Of a stretch of DNA of 64,000 nt, positions 1-10,674 are shown piece after piece. Numbering within the stretch: the stretch's first letter is position 1; every line of letters begins with the position of its first letter. The DNA comes from Posidonia oceanica (Eukaryota > Streptophyta > Magnoliopsida > Alismatales > Posidoniaceae). Made by a program: the position numbers and the translations under genes. The notes under the pieces were generated by a model. It was not told the DNA's origin and did no database searches. It was given only the letters and a program-made list of their open reading frames with translations. The DNA is taken from contig JAZBRS010000060.1 in the NCBI GenBank assembly GCA_037176725.1, forward strand, positions 56,324,001 through 56,388,000. The letters are read 5' to 3'.

Positions 1-70
1 CTGTCTGCAACATTGATAACAGGTACCTTCAAGCTCTGCAGCATCTGCCAGTACCCCTGCAGCCTGCGCC

Positions 71-1156
71 ATGGGATATCCAACTCTTGAAACCCCAGTG
101 CACTGTTCTGATGCCCTGCGGGGCGGGATTGGCAAGCTTACTCAGGAAGACTGCGAGAAGCTGCGCCTCTGGGGCATACCCACAAAACTGCTGAAGGCGG
201 CAGATGTCGAAGTAAGCCGTCACCTTCTGTGCGCTGCCGCAAGATTCTGGAAGCCGGCGCACCATGTCTTCCGCTTCAGAAGGACTGAGTTGACACCTAC
301 TCTGGAAGAGGTGCGCCACATCTGTGGCTTCTCCCGGCTGATGGGACCGCCCATTTTCATGAGGCGCGACAAATACATAGCGATCCTCTGCAAGCTATCT
401 GGGCTATCTACTGATCGGTGCTAGCAAAGACTGATCTGCACCAGCGGCCCCACGCCCATGCTGCGCTTACACTACTTTGATGAAATCATAGGCTAGCATG
501 CTAAACTCGGAGATGACCTATGGCTTCGGGGATTTGTCACCCGATTTCTGGGAGAGCTGATCTTCACTCATGGCCAGATGACAGTCGCGATAGAAATTAC
601 TGAAATCGCACTAGCTGTGGTGATTAGGCAGATCGACCTGGCACCAGTCGTCTTGGCTAAAACATACTGCGGACTGGACCGCATCTTCCACCGCTGCCGC
701 CACTTCCACGGCTACGGAGTGCTAGTACAGATCTGGTTGGCTGCGCACCTTGAACTGAACTTGCTGCGTCCCTGGGGCCACATCATTGAAACATACTACA
801 ACAGCGGCCACGCCAAGACAATCAAGAAGGTCCCCGAAGAATACAAGAAGCTATCTGAGCTGACGGACGACACCGTCACCTGGCACATCATCCCGTCTAT
901 GGCTGAACCATTTACTATCTTCTTCGATACCCGCGACGCGTGACTCGTGGTGCTGCCTGGATTCACTAGAGGCGTGGAGTATCACCCCATCCGGGTCATG
1001 CGGCAGTTCGACCTCCAACAAGGCGCCTTCATAGACAGCACAACCCCAAGGCTCCTTCAAGCATATCCTTATAGGACAACATCTGCTACAACAAATCTGG
1101 CTGATCTCATGCAGCATGGAGTGCGGTCTACTGACCTCGCATCTGCACAAGGCTAG
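71..1156 (+). pseudogene. Decayed plant-mobile-domain-like (DUF7745-type) extra ORF of element A
   Basis: One reading frame runs from the ATG at 71 to 1156 with three in-frame stops (TAG 422-424, TAG 494-496, TGA 941-943) and no needed frameshift. Family marks visible: a tryptophan-rich segment FWKPAHHVFRF followed by TELTPTLEEVRHICGF (the 'FW-x-F-x-ELTPTLEE' pattern of plant mobile domain and DUF7745 proteins); GYGVLVQIWLAAHLELN further on; and a C-terminal segment with RVMRQFDLQQ, the usual 'RVxRQFGxxQ' close of this family. These proteins occur both as host genes and as passengers of Ty3/gypsy elements. Here it lies in sense orientation upstream of element A's arrays. The true start may be elsewhere, since a double stop at 14-19 lies just upstream. 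Function is unknown; it is broken. The DUF7745 assignment is from memory of the family pattern. Confidence 0.6.
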
Positions 1157-1742
1157 GGATGTACTCCCGAATATCTGATGGAGGTACAAGCTTTCTGGCC
1201 TATCAGTGAGATACCTCCTGGCGCTCCGCAGTTCCTTGATTCCAGAGGGACGAAGAAACCTCAGACCGATTAAAGCGTCCACTGTAACGGCCAACTTATC
1301 TTCTGCTGTAAACTTTTGGCCTGTCACAGGCATGTAATCAAGTTCAATCAATAGAAAGGCGTTCTGAGCCACCTGTTTGCATTTCAAATCTTCTACAAGT
1401 GCATGCATTATCATATCAATCATATCTACAGAGCCCCTGGCCAGACTTGCTGCCAAACACCGCAGGAAAGTCCTCACCAATCAACCCAACTGCTGACCCA
1501 TGACATCTGAACAAGCAAGCTACCAGGCACCGTCATCTGGATCTTCATCAACGGGCTGGCACCCCCAACTGCCCAGCGATAGGTCCGTCAACTTGTCATC
1601 CTGGGCTGGCACCCCCAACTACCCGACGATAGGTCCGTCAACCTGTCATCATCTTCGGGCTGGTACCCCAAACTACTCGTCTGGCAAACACGACAGCTTT
1701 GTCTTCATCCTCTGCTTTTGATGCCAAGGATGCGTTGGCCAA
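1157..1742. other. Non-coding remnant between extra ORF and hairpin region of A
   Basis: No recognisable gene. A 209-codon open frame on the - strand (851-1480) overlaps the PMD-like ORF and resembles nothing I know. From about 1552 the sequence contains three diverged copies of a roughly 50-bp unit beginning GGCTGGCACCCCCAACT and containing GATAGGTCCGTCAA, an early form of the hairpin unit seen downstream (arms GATAGG and CCTGTC). Confidence 0.5.
1552..1684 (+). repeat. Three-copy ~50-bp repeat with GGTCCGTCAA loop
   Basis: Units start near 1552, 1601 and 1657. Each carries GGCTGG-ACCCC-AACT, and the first two carry a weak inverted repeat around GGTCCGTCAA. The same wording (GGCTGGCAGCCCTAACTGCC, then CCGTCAACC/CCGTTAAAG) recurs at 31300-31500 in element C, so the block is shared between the two elements' 3' regions. 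Confidence 0.6.
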
Positions 1743-1769
1743 CCCCTGGTATCATCCTGATACGAGGGG
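1743..1769 (+). repeat. Hairpin CCCCTGGTATC / GATACGAGGGG
   Basis: Inverted repeat with 11-nt arms, one mismatch and a 5-nt loop (ATCCT), followed by CATCTTTT. The same hairpin, with perfect or near-perfect arms, occurs at 28544-28571, 31234-31262 and 31384-31413 in element C, each time followed by CATCTTTT. Confidence 0.75.
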
Positions 1770-1811
1770 CATCTTTTGATCGCCTCTTGGTATCACTCTC
1801 CCTCTCTTTCC

Positions 1812-1836
1812 CCCATGATATTCCTGGTATCATGGG
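1812..1836 (+). repeat. Perfect 9-bp hairpin CCCATGATA / TATCATGGG
   Basis: CCCATGATA (1812-1820), 7-nt loop TTCCTGG, TATCATGGG (1828-1836). It lies just before the GATAAG array. The loop and 3' arm (CCTGGTATCATGGG) echo the CCCCTGGTATC hairpin beside it, suggesting one derives from the other. Confidence 0.7.
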
Positions 1837-1865
1837 ATGATTCACCCTCACGAAACCCATTTCTT

Positions 1866-2932
1866 TGCCGACCGATAAGTCCGATATCTTATCATCTCTT
1901 TCCCTTTGCCGGCCGATAAGTCTGATATCTTATCATTCCTTCATCCCTTCTTTGCCGGCCGATAAGTCCGATATCTTATCATTCTATTCTTTTATTCATT
2001 TACCGATCGATAAGTTTGATATCTTATCACCCCTTTCCCTTTGCCGGCCGATAAGTCCGATATCTTATCATTCGTTCATCCCCTCTTTGCCGGCCGATAA
2101 GTCCGATATCTTATCATTCTATTCTTTTATTCATTTGCCGGCCGATAAGTCCGATATCTTATCATCTCTTTCCCTTTGTCGGCCGATAAGTCCGATATCT
2201 TATCATTCCTTCATCCCCTCTTTGCTGGCTGATAAGTCCGATATCTTATCATTCTATTCTTTTATTCATTTGCCGGCCGATAAGTCCGATATCTTATTAT
2301 CTCTTTCCCTTTGTCAGCTGATAAGTCCGATATCTTATCATTCCTTCATCCCCTCTTTGCCGGCCGATAAGTCTGATATCTTATCAATCCTTTACCCCCT
2401 CTTTGCCGGCCGATAAGTCCGATATCTTATCATTCTATTCTTTTGTTCATTTGCCGGCTGATAAGTCCGATAGCTTATCATCTCTTTCCCTTTATCGGCC
2501 GATAAGTCCGATATCTTATCGTTCCTTCATCCCCTCTTTGCCGGCCGATAAGTCCGATATCTTATCATTCTATTCTTTTATTCATTTACCGGCCGATAAG
2601 TCCAATATCTTATCACCCCTTTCCCTTTGCCGGCCGATAAGTCCGATATCTTATCATTCTTTCATCCCCTCTTTGTCGGCTGATAAGTCCGATATCTTAT
2701 CATTCTATTCTTTTATTCATTTGCCGGCCGATAAGTCCGATATCTTATTATTTCTTTCCCTTTGTCGGTCGATAAGTCCGATATCTTATCATTCCTTCAT
2801 CCCCTCTTTGCCGGCCGATAAGTCCGATATCTTATCATTCTATTCTTTTATTCATTTGCGGCTGATAAGTCCGATATCTTATCACCCCTTTCCCTTTGCC
2901 GGCCAATAAGTCCGATATCTTATCAATCCTTT
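1866..2932 (+). repeat. GATAAG hairpin tandem array with 135-bp higher-order repeat
   Basis: About 24 units, nearly every one carrying GATAAGTCCGATATCTTATC, an inverted repeat with 6-bp arms GATAAG and CTTATC. Three unit types alternate by their spacers: (a) ATCTCTTTCCCTTTG, about 41 bp; (b) ATTCCTTCATCCCCTCTTTG, about 46 bp; (c) a T-rich spacer ending TTATTCATTTG, about 48 bp. The order a-b-c repeats, giving a 135-bp higher-order unit about eight times, with one irregular b-like unit near 2385. Because 135 is divisible by three, long meaningless open frames appear here. Confidence 0.9.
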
Positions 2933-3195
2933 TCTTATCAAACTATCAATCAATCAATCACTCTTTTCCTTATCAATTAATCAATCACTCGTTTCCTAAT
3001 CAATTACACTTTTTCTTATCAATCATCTTTCAATCAATCAATCACTCTTTTTCTTATCAATCGTCTTTCAATCAATCAATCACGCTTTTCCTTATCAATC
3101 AATCAATCACTCTTTTTCTTATCAAACTTTCAATCAATCAATCCCTCTTTTTCTTATCAATCATCAATCAATCAACCAATCAATCACTGCTCTTT
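2933..3195 (+). repeat. (TCAA)n-rich low-complexity tract
   Basis: Degenerate units of ATCAATCAATCACTC with TTTTTCTTATCAA between them. CTTATCAA keeps the 3' arm of the upstream hairpin but the 5' arm is gone, so this looks like a microsatellite expansion growing out of the array edge. Confidence 0.8.
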
Positions 3196-4198
3196 CCGAT
3201 TGATAGGACCGTAAACTATCATCTTGGGCTGGTGTCTTATCTAGCCCGCAGTTGTGTTATACGGCTGACATCCAGTAACTGTCCCTCGTAATTGCACTTT
3301 TCGGTTGATAAGACCGTAAACTATCATTCTCTGGCTGATGATCCAAAACTCATCCTTGGCTGATATCCAAAACTATCACTTGCAATTACGTTATACGGCT
3401 AATATCCAGTAACTATCCCTTGCAATTGCACTTTCTGGTTGATAGGACCGTAAACTATCACTTCCGGTTGATAGGACCGTAAACTATCGCTCCCGGTTGA
3501 TAGGCCCGTAAACTATCGCTTCTGGTTGATAGGACCGTAAACAATCACTTGCAATTGCATTATACGGCTGATAACCAGTAACTATCCCTCATGATTGCGC
3601 TTTCCGGTTGATAGGTCCGTAAACTATCGCTCCCGGTTGATAGGTCCGTAAACTATCGCTCCCGGTTGATAGGTCCATAAACTATCGCTTCCGGTAGATA
3701 GGACCGTAAACTATCGCTGCGCCAATAATGTTATACGGCTGATATCCAATAACTATCACTCGCAAATGCCCTTTCCGGTTGATAGGACCGTAAACTATCA
3801 CTCCCGGTTGATAGGCCCGTAAACTATCGCTCCCAGTTGATAGGCCCATAAACTATCGCTTCCGGTTGATAGGGCCGTAAACTATCATTCTCTGGCATTT
3901 GCGTTATACGGCTGATACCCAGTAACTATCACTCATGGATTGCGCTTCCGGTTGATAGGACCGTTAACTATCGCTCCCAGTTGATAGGCCCGTAAACTAT
4001 CGCTCCCGGTTGATAGGCCCGTAAATTATCGCTTCCGATTGATAGGACCGTAAACTATCCTGCACAATCATGTTTTATGGCTAATATCCAGTAACTATCA
4101 CTCACAATTGCTTCCGATTGATAGGTCCGTAAACTATCGCTTCCGGTTGATAGGTCCGTAAACTATCGCTTCCGATTGATAGGACCGTAAACTATCCG
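3196..4198 (+). repeat. GATAG / CTATC hairpin tandem array
   Basis: About 30 units of 28-30 bp. The main form is GATAGGACCGTAAACTATC: arms GATAG and CTATC, loop GACCGTAAA. Interspersed are GGCTGATATCCAGTAACTATC forms (arms GATA and TATC, loop TCCAGTAAC) and, near 3333, GATGATCCAAAACTCATC (arms GATGA and TCATC). The loops share a CC-G/A-x-AA core while the arms differ, yet remain complementary. Confidence 0.85.
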
Positions 4199-4743
4199 GC
4201 CGATAAGCCCGACACCTTATCACCCTCTTCGCGTGACTTTGTCCCAGGAAAGCAAAGTCCCGCATCCCCTTTGCGATAGGAGAGTCGGCCTCTCTCCCCT
4301 CGCACCCCTTTTGCTAGCTTGCTCCCCAGGTGGGGACAAGCTACACTTTTCTTTCCCGCCTTGTTGCGCAAGTTTGGCCTGCTCGCCGGGTCTTTGTGCC
4401 ACATCGCGTTTCTCTTTTAGCATTCTTCTTTTGCATCATCCTTGCACTTTTCTTTTCTAGCACTGCATACTAGTCCAGCGTCATCATCATCTTGTGCTAC
4501 ATCAGCATTCTTAGCTGTACTAACTTTTGCACTAACATTTGCATTGCATTTGGATTGGCATGCATTGCATACATTGCATCTCATCCATCTGCACCTGCAC
4601 TTTGCATTGCGGTAACGAGCTATAACTTTCGGTGCATCCGTCGAATAAGTAACTCACGCCAATAGCAATCTTCTGCTCTTGTCGGTCAGATGAGGTGTCT
4701 TGTCAACCCTTAGCAGCGGCCTCGCTTCGCTTGACCTCGCTCA
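4199..4743 (+). other. 3' tail of element A before the PPT
   Basis: Non-coding. It contains CTTTGTCCCAGGAAAGCAAAG near 4230-4260 and, at 4612-4660, the pre-PPT segment shared with B and C (AACTTTCGGTGCATC followed by CGAATAAGTAACTC). In B and C this segment is bracketed by GAGTCAC/GTGACTC arms; in A the 5' arm is mutated (GAGCTAT). Just before the PPT is GGTGTCTTGTCAACCCT, also common to the three elements. Confidence 0.6.
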
Positions 4744-4755
4744 GGGAGGGGCATC
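4744..4755 (+). promoter_or_regulatory. Polypurine tract of element A
   Basis: GGGAGGGGCATC lies directly before the LTR start TGTTGACACC. The same GGAGGGGCATC precedes the LTRs at 13411, 18341 and 38605, and on the - strand precedes E's 3' LTR at 41799. It is the expected primer site for plus-strand synthesis. Confidence 0.85.
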
Positions 4756-5454
4756 TGTTGACACCCCATTTTGACAGGCTTAATCAATTTGAATCTCCTG
4801 GTGACTTCTGGATCCAAACTTAGGTCAAAACTACACATTCCTTTTCATCCTATCCTTCAAAACAAGCCCAAACTTGATCTAGAATTGCACCTCTTTCCCA
4901 AGCCCAAAAACTACCCAAAAACCATAGGAAAATTCACCATTCCCAACTTAGCAAACGTACCCAAGAACCCTCAAATTTTCAAACCAAAACTACTCCCAAA
5001 AACCCTAGAAAATCTAGGTAAAACTACCATTTTTCTACACCTCAAAACCATTCCAAAACTTTCCCAAACCCAAACCCTAGGTCCAACACTAGAGACCCTA
5101 GGCTGCACACTCCCCAAATTTCACCCCTTTCCTAAACCTCTAGCCCCTTCATTTCATCAAATTATCCTTTTCTCTCTCCTAGATTATTCTTTTCTCTCTC
5201 CTCTCTCTCTCTCTCTCCTGATTATCCTCCATCTTTTCACTCCCTTCTCTCTCTTCTTCTTGCCTGGCTGTGGGCCCCCTTGTGCATCTATCTCTTCTGA
5301 ATCTTATTCCTATTTTTATCTTACTTTTAGCCTTTTCCTTGATTTTCTAAAAAATATTTTCTTCCAACTCTTCCTATTCCCCTTTACTCCTCCATTTCCC
5401 CCTTTTCTTCTTCCTTTTCCTTTTCTCTTCCTTTCTCTCACTAAACCTCTAAAA

Positions 5455-6490
5455 AATCCTTAAAAACTTTTAAAACTCTAAAACAAAAGGAAAACAAACC
5501 AAAACCCTAATAGAAATAATTAAAAACTTAAACAAACCATTAAAAACCAAAACCTAACTAAATCTAGCTAAAATGGAAAACTAAGAATGCAACTTAAAAA
5601 ATGCAAAACAAACAAAAAGAAAATGCTGTAAAATCAAAAAAAAAAACCAAAATACAATCAAAACAAGTAAAAGTGAAGACCCTACTAAAAACAATCAAGA
5701 AAACAAATCCTAAAAGAAAGAAAACACTTTAAAAATGCTAAGGCTAGTAATTAAGAAAAAACCTAACTTAACAATCCTCAAAAGAAAAAATTGAAAACTT
5801 AATTAAAAAATAAAAACAAACAATCAAAAATCTGGAAACACCTAATTAAAAACTTAACAAGAAAACCTAACCTAAAAAATATTAAAAGAACTTAACAAAC
5901 AAAAATCAAAAAACAAATCAGAGAAGACTTAAGGAAAAAGGACTAAAATCAAAAATCTAAAACTCACCCTAATTAATCTAAAAACAAACTTTAAAAAATC
6001 CTAATTAACATCCCAAGTGTTTGACAAGAAAAACATAATTAAAAAACAACTTAAAAGACTTAACAAACATTTAAACAAAATCAAAAACAAATCAAAAAAA
6101 GGAAAACCCTAAAAACCCTAATCAAAACTAAATCTCTTTAAACCCAATTAACTAATTAAAAACAATCGTTAAAAAACTTGATCGAAGTCCTAACTTAAAA
6201 CACAACCATTCTAAAAACCTTTTTCTATTTTTATTTCATTTTTATCTAATTTATTTTTCTTCTTCTTTCCCTTTCTTCCTTTCTTCCTTCCTTTCTTTCT
6301 TTTTTGTTTTTGTTTCTCCTCTTGGTCCAGCCCGTTGGCCCATTCCTCCCTTTCCTTCCCTTTTTTCTTCCTTTCTTTTTTTCTTTTCCTTCGCGGCTCG
6401 GCCCGCACGTAGCCATCCTTTTCCCTCCCTCTTCTTCTTCTTCCTCCACGATTCCTCCCGTCAGTCTCCCTCTCCTCTTCAAAAAATTTC
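5455..6490 (+). other. A-rich then CT-rich stretches inside LTR A
   Basis: About 760 bp is dominated by AAAACCTAA- and AATTAAAA-like words, then about 260 bp of TTCTTCCTTTC-type pyrimidines. The solo LTR has the mirror of this at about 36340-37400, so it belongs to the LTR and is not a separate insertion. No gene is seen. Confidence 0.7.
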
Positions 6491-8179
6491 ATTTCCTTCT
6501 TCCCTCTCAATCCCATCAGCACCAGCTCATCCTCCTCCTCTCTCGCGTCTCAGCGGTTCTTCCGGGGGGCATTTACTGCCCGTCTCCTCGCCGGCCGCCT
6601 CTCCATCAGCTCCAGTGCTCCCGTCGGTGGAGATTTGAAATCCAGTGCGCGTCCAGTCCTCCAGCTCCCGTTAAAACCTCCAGCCTTCTCCTCCTTCATC
6701 GCCTTTTCGTCATCCCAGAAAGAGTGAGAGAATCCAGAGTAGAGAGCCACCCAAATCCCTCCCTTCTTCCATTGAAAATCCAAGCCTCTTCTTCCTCTTC
6801 CTTCCCACCCGAACCAGAGCATCCAACAGCCCTCAAACTACTCCCAATTCACCCCCCAATCTCCACCAACATCCAGCAATATACAGCCCTCCATTCCACT
6901 CTCCAACTCATCCCAATTCACCCCCCAATCACCCTGAAATCCACAGTAGAACCCAACTCCCACTTTCTCAAAAATCCCAACCACACTGCCCACCGAAATC
7001 CTCCCAAATCCTAGCATCCAACTCCCTGAATCACGACAACCCCAAAGCACCAGAGCCTCAGCCCTAACCCTCACCACAGGCTGAACCCACCACTTCAAAC
7101 ACCTTCCCTGACTTTTGACCAGAAATCCCTCCAGCGACCTACCTTCTTCTCCAGGCCACCATCAACCCTCCTAAACACCCAAACACACTCACCAAGCACC
7201 CAGAAGATCGCCGGCACCTTCCTACCAGCCCGGGGAGCAGCAGACAGTCACCCCCATCTCCGGTCGTTCTTGCTGAACCCAAAGGAGCAATTTTTTGCTC
7301 CGACCTTCAGAGCTTGCATCCGACCCATCAGGAAGCATCGGAGGACCTCCAGAAGCGGATCCCAACGCCCGCGAGCCACCGACGACGTCGACAGCACCCG
7401 GTCCAACCTCACCGGCAACCACTGAAACAGCTCGCGTCGAGGGAGCGCTCCGGACGACAGAACAGGTGCCATCTCTTCCCATTAGTTTAGTTTCTTCCTC
7501 TACGTGCTTCCTGCCCTGTTAGAATGGGATTCTGCCCTCTCTCTCGCCGGGTCAACGCCACCGCCAACCTCTCTTCTCCGGCGAGCTTCGGATCAGAACC
7601 GCCGCACCAGTGAGTAGAGCGCCGCTCCGTCGATTCCCCGAGGTCTACACGGCCAGCAGCAACACTCCGGTTGCTTCAGAATGCCCTCCCGCCGCGCCGA
7701 TCATCCGGACGGTCTTCCTCTGGACTGCAGTGCTCCGTCGTCATCTCCGGTCCTCTCTAGGCTTTGTCACGGCTCCCTGACGTTGCTCCGAGGTCCGTCA
7801 AGCTTCGGTGAAGCTCGCCTGCCGGACTACGCCTCCCCAACACCCCTCCTCTACTCTCTCCAGCCACTAGTAGCGTCCTGCTACAGTGGCCACTTCGCTG
7901 TGTTTTTACTGTCCAGTTATTTTTCTTTATCATGCTATTTTACCATTAAATTGCATATCTGCCTTCTGTTTTTATTTTATTGCGCTTTAGTCCAGCCATC
8001 GTTTATGACTCATTTAATTCTGAATTTAAATCTTATTAAATTGCATGAAAAATCTAAAAAACTGCCTAATTACATGATAGTCCTTCTGCTGTGTTTTCCT
8101 TTAATGTTTATTTTAGTTCTGGCCCTCTGGTGTTCCATTTTTGCATGTTAGTCCTTCAATCAATAATCTGATTTAATGC

Positions 8180-8900
8180 TTATATTTTACCTTAGTAAAT
8201 TGCATTTTTAAACCCTATTGTTTTCCTCATTTGCACTTTAGTTCTCTGTTCTGTTAACTTATGCATTTATTTTTCAATTTTTCTTACTGCATTGCATTAT
8301 TTCCCCCATACTTTCTGATTTTTGCATATATATCCTTCATTAATGCACAGCATACATTTAAATGCATATTTTGCTTATAAAATTGCATTTTAGACCCTGC
8401 ATGTTTTAAAATTTGCATATAGGTCCTCTGCATGCTTACAAAAGTTATTTAAATGCATATTTTTGTTATAAAATTGCATTTTAGACCTTGTATATTTAAA
8501 AATTGCACTTAGGTCCTCTGTTTGCATTCTCAGACCATTTAAGACCACTGTTTTGCTTACAAAATTGCATTTTAGACCCTGCATATTTCAAAATTGCATG
8601 TCAATCCCTCATATGATTTCCAAACTTGTCATAATGCATGTTTACCTTGTAAAATTGCATTTTGAGCCCTGCTTTTTGCAAAATTGCACTTAGACCCTCC
8701 AGTTTCCAAAAATCTTGCTTAAAAGCTCCCTAACTTTTCCAAATCTTTGCATTTAGACCCCCATTTTTTCAAAATTGCACATAAGTTCCCAAGTTTTTTG
8801 AAAGATCATCCCTAGGTCTTTTCTTGCATTTCTACATGCATTGCACTCATGCATTCTTGCATTTGGCATTCCTGCACACACTTAAGCACATTTAGTTCCC
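8180..8900 (+). repeat. Degenerate GCATTTTAGACCCTGCAT repeats in LTR A
   Basis: Loose repetition of AAATTGCATTTTAGACCCTGCAT with TTTAAAATTGCACTTAGGTCC between copies. Similar GCATTTAGGCCCCTGCATTTA wording occurs in LTR C (21290-21660 and 62700-63100), so this low-complexity style is shared by the unrelated-looking LTRs. Confidence 0.6.
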
Positions 8901-9579
8901 ATTTACATGGGAGGACCTATTTTGCACACCCCTAGGGTCCCTTGTACACCTAGATCCATTCTTCTCCCCTGTTCTGGCCTCTCTACCTTGAAGCTGGGAT
9001 ATCTTCAGATCCGGCCGTGGATCTTCTCAACCAAGCTACTTGGACGACCTCGGTGGAGCACTCATCAGCATGGACCAAGCAGTTTTCAGATCAGGCTTCA
9101 GATTTCCAAGGTAAGTTCTCCTGAACCCTTGCACAGCATTCATTTGCACACCATTTGCATTGCATGCATGGTTTTTGCTTTCTGTTTCCTCGAGCATATA
9201 GATTAGGACTCCCTCTTCCTATCTATCAACTCTGTCTCCTCTTTTCGCGTGCTCTCAGTGTCTTGTGTTGCGTTTCCCCTGGATTCACCACTAATTGTAA
9301 CTTTCTTCCCCTCTTTCCACGATCCGATCGCATCGCGAGCTTTTGGCAGCGTGCGAGATACATCATGGGACATTTTGGTGGGAAAGAGTCACAAAACAGT
9401 GGTAATCCTTCCACTTGCTTCTTTTCCCCTTTGTAGGTCTTCACACCTACTCTGCGCGATCTTTAAATAGTGTCTGTTCTCACACACGCACTGTTTGCTT
9501 CCCATTTTGCTTTCTTGTCCTTTCTCTTTGCATTTGCATCTGCATGGCTTTATCGATGTTTTATTTCGCCTGTCCTTGG

Positions 9580-9965
9580 CACCGTTTTGCGTGCCCGCTC
9601 CATCTTTGGCACCGTTTTGCGTGCCCGCTTTGCTTTTGGCACCGTTTTGCGTGCCCGCTTCGTCCTTGGCACCGTTTTGCGTACTCACTTTGCTTTTGGC
9701 ACCGTTTTGCGTGCCCGCTCTGTGCCCGCCTCGTCTTTGGCTCCGTTTTGTGTGCCCGCTTCGCTTTTAGCATTGTTTTGCGTGCCAGCTCTGTCTTTGG
9801 CACCGTTTTGCGTGCCTGCTCTGCTTTCTTGCATCGTTTTACGTGCCGTTCTTGTTTCTTGCACCGTTTTGTGTGCTGGCTTTGTTTTCTCGCTTCGTTT
9901 CGCATGCCGACCTCGTTTTCTTGCACCGTTTCACGTGCCGCTCTCGTTTCTCGCGTTGTTTCGCG
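9580..9965 (+). repeat. GGCAC / GTGCC hairpin tandem array in LTR A
   Basis: About a dozen units of 30-36 bp around GGCACCGTTTTGCGTGCC: arms GGCAC and GTGCC, loop CGTTTTGC. Variant arms are seen, for example GCAC/GTGC in later units. The - strand copy in the solo LTR is at about 32830-33260. Open frames on both strands here only translate the repeat. Confidence 0.8.
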
Positions 9966-10257
9966 TGTTTTACGCCGTTTTCTCTTGCATGTCGCCTGCA
10001 TCGCTTGGTTTTACCGCCGTTTTGCTTTTTTCGCTTGCATTTGCATATAGGGCGGTGATGCTTACTGCTTGGAGTTCTCACGAGCCAGGTTTCGCCCGGT
10101 TCGGAACACAGACATCGTTGCTGAGCACTTAGACTGCACGTTTACTTCCATGCATTGCATCCCACCACTTAGAGCACACCTATGAGCATTCATTCAGGCA
10201 TTCTTTGGCATTTAGGCATTCAAACCTGCATTCTCCTGCGTATGCGAGCGTAAGCCT

Positions 10258-10327
10258 AGAAAGACCAATTCTCGGGCATGTCGAGGGTGCCTAACACCTT
10301 CCCCGCACGTAACAGGAGTCCTTGCCC
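10258..10327 (+). promoter_or_regulatory. ~70-nt conserved LTR block (copy in LTR A)
   Basis: Contains GGTGCCTAACACCTTCCCCG, then CACGTAACAGGAGTCCTT. GGTG-CCTAA-CACC is a small inverted repeat. The block recurs almost unchanged in LTR B (15748-15819), LTR C (22590-22661) and the solo LTR (32442-32511), although the rest of these LTRs looks different. In all of them a GGTTGTGACTC or GGTGGCGACTC motif and TGTTTTCGAGT follow within about 300 bp. Confidence 0.75.
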
Positions 10328-10674
10328 AGTCTTTTGGCCCGCAATAACCATATTGCCCTTATCCTAAGCATGAGTCATCTCATTTGCATTCATTTACATT
10401 TGTTTTCCTTTGCATTGCTCTGCATTGCATCTTTTGCTTGGTTTTGCGTGTTAACTCGCACATTACCCCGATTTTCCTTGTCTCCCGATAATAGACACGG
10501 TTGTGACTCTAAATTGTCTTATCTTCTTCTTTTCTTATCTTTTCTCCTCTGATTAAGTGTTTTCGAGTTGAGCCCTCCTCCTCAGACATAGCCGCTTATA
10601 GTTGAGCCCTCCTCCTCGGTGCACGCAAGCTTTTGGCAGTGTGCATGAACGATCTGAACACCGGGATTACTACA

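Larger units (their letters stand above)
1..10674 (+). mobile_element. Element A: 3' part of a Tat-type LTR retrotransposon
   Basis: Order on the + strand: decayed PMD-like ORF, tandem arrays, 3' tail, PPT (4744-4755), then a 5.9 kb LTR starting TGTTGACACC and ending TTACTACA. The 5' LTR, gag and pol are not present and should lie left of the window. The right flank (from 10675) begins in the middle of a unit of element B's tandem array, so A inserted into B; the expected target duplication next to A's 5' LTR would be CTTAT. Assignment to the Tat family rests on its PPT and shared LTR block, not on its own pol, so it is an inference. Confidence 0.75.
4756..10674 (+). mobile_element. LTR of element A (3' LTR), 5.9 kb
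   Basis: Begins TGTTGACACCCCATTTTGAC and ends GGGATTACTACA. Its full-length relative is the - strand solo LTR at 32112-38101, which fixes both ends. Internal order: short unique U3 start with AAACCCTAG-type motifs; A-rich stretch 5455-6215; pyrimidine stretch 6225-6490; a GC-rich segment to about 7860; a GCATTTTAGACC-rich stretch 8180-8900; a hairpin tandem array 9580-9965; and the conserved block 10258-10327 near the end. Long open frames inside (for example 4771-5463 and 6304-7014) are proline/serine/leucine-rich products of skewed composition, not genes. Such a long LTR is unusual but within the range known for Tat elements. Confidence 0.9.

Noticed and set aside
851..1480. 209-codon - strand frame at the left edge
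   Set aside because: Overlaps the PMD-like frame, which has recognisable motifs; the - strand product matches no family I know. The part at 1200-1480 cannot be excluded as a fragment of something else.
1865..2909. Two long + strand open frames (183 and 168 codons) with repeated Ser/Ile/Asp residues
   Set aside because: They only translate the GATAAG array; the 135-bp period is divisible by three, which keeps frames open.
4771..7014. 230-236-codon proline/leucine/serine-rich frames in LTR A
   Set aside because: Products of C/T- and A-rich composition; broken in the solo LTR copy and without any known motif.
9389..10132. Overlapping 200-codon frames on both strands of LTR A, and their mirror at 32702-33572
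   Set aside because: They cover the GGCAC/GTGCC array and vary between the two LTR copies; no protein family is recognised.
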